From contig JBJMWF010000410.1 of assembly GCA_045810265.1 (NCBI GenBank), forward strand, positions 1-13,902: a DNA stretch of 13,902 bases. Direction: 5' to 3'. The stretch is from Scleromatobacter sp045810265. GTDB lineage: Bacteria; Pseudomonadota; Gammaproteobacteria; Burkholderiales; Burkholderiaceae_C. The notes under the pieces are model-generated. The model was not told the DNA's origin and ran no database searches. It saw only the letters and a list, made by a program, of their open reading frames with translations. Position 1 is the first letter of the stretch; the number at the start of each line of letters is the position of its first letter. Made by a program: the position numbers and the translations under genes. Shown here in pieces: positions 13,891-13,902 of the stretch.

Positions 13891-13902
13891 GGTCAAGCCT
13901 CA
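13891..13902 (-). rRNA. rrl: Extreme 3' end of 23S ribosomal RNA (truncated by window edge)
   Basis: The last 12 bases, read on the minus strand, are TGAGGCTTGACC. This is the familiar 3' end of betaproteobacterial 23S rRNA, whose GCTTGACC pairs with GGTCAAGC at the 23S 5' end. The rest of the gene lies to the right of the window. The position relative to 5S supports the call, but only a dozen bases are visible. Confidence 0.7.

Overview
The window is GC-rich chromosomal DNA from a bacterium that is very probably a betaproteobacterium of the order Burkholderiales. The best evidence is the 5S rRNA gene on the minus strand at the right end, whose sequence matches the Burkholderiales type, together with the extreme 3' end of a 23S gene. 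The protein genes show strong third-position G/C bias. I see no insertion sequence, prophage structural gene, CRISPR array or tRNA.

Layout, left to right. (1) The C-terminal two-thirds of an EF-G-like translational GTPase (+) enters from the left edge and converges on a minus-strand series. (2) The minus-strand series (4920 down to 1294) is, in transcription order: an exported trypsin-like serine protease, an overlapping FHA-domain membrane protein with an acidic tail, and two small lipoproteins. It ends at a clear rho-independent terminator. (3) Divergent from the protease is a small HTH regulator (+). It has a promoter-like TATCAT box so close to its ATG that the mRNA may be leaderless. (4) From 5625 to 6525 lies a compact region with an AT-richer promoter or operator segment, a candidate 41-residue leader ORF, a nearly perfect 41-nt hairpin, and two small basic proteins. 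(5) An HDOD-domain protein (+) converges on a membrane-anchored alpha/beta hydrolase (-). (6) Next come an uncharacterised 243-aa protein (+), a long-chain acyl-CoA ligase (FadD type), an MBL-fold hydrolase and a membrane-spanning alpha/beta-hydrolase-like protein, all on + and closely spaced, ending at a rho-independent terminator. (7) The end of an rRNA operon (23S, spacer, 5S, terminator) reads leftward from the right edge.

How the genes may work together. The protease, FHA protein and lipoproteins look like envelope functions and may form one transcription unit. The FadD, MBL and hydrolase genes, with the nearby lipase-like gene, suggest acyl-CoA or ester metabolism. The regulator promoter and the promoter ahead of the small-protein cluster share an identical 11-bp box, so the regulator may control both. 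The small-protein cluster with its structured leader is the least explained part and the best candidate for something undescribed. The rest is mostly recognisable housekeeping or accessory metabolism.
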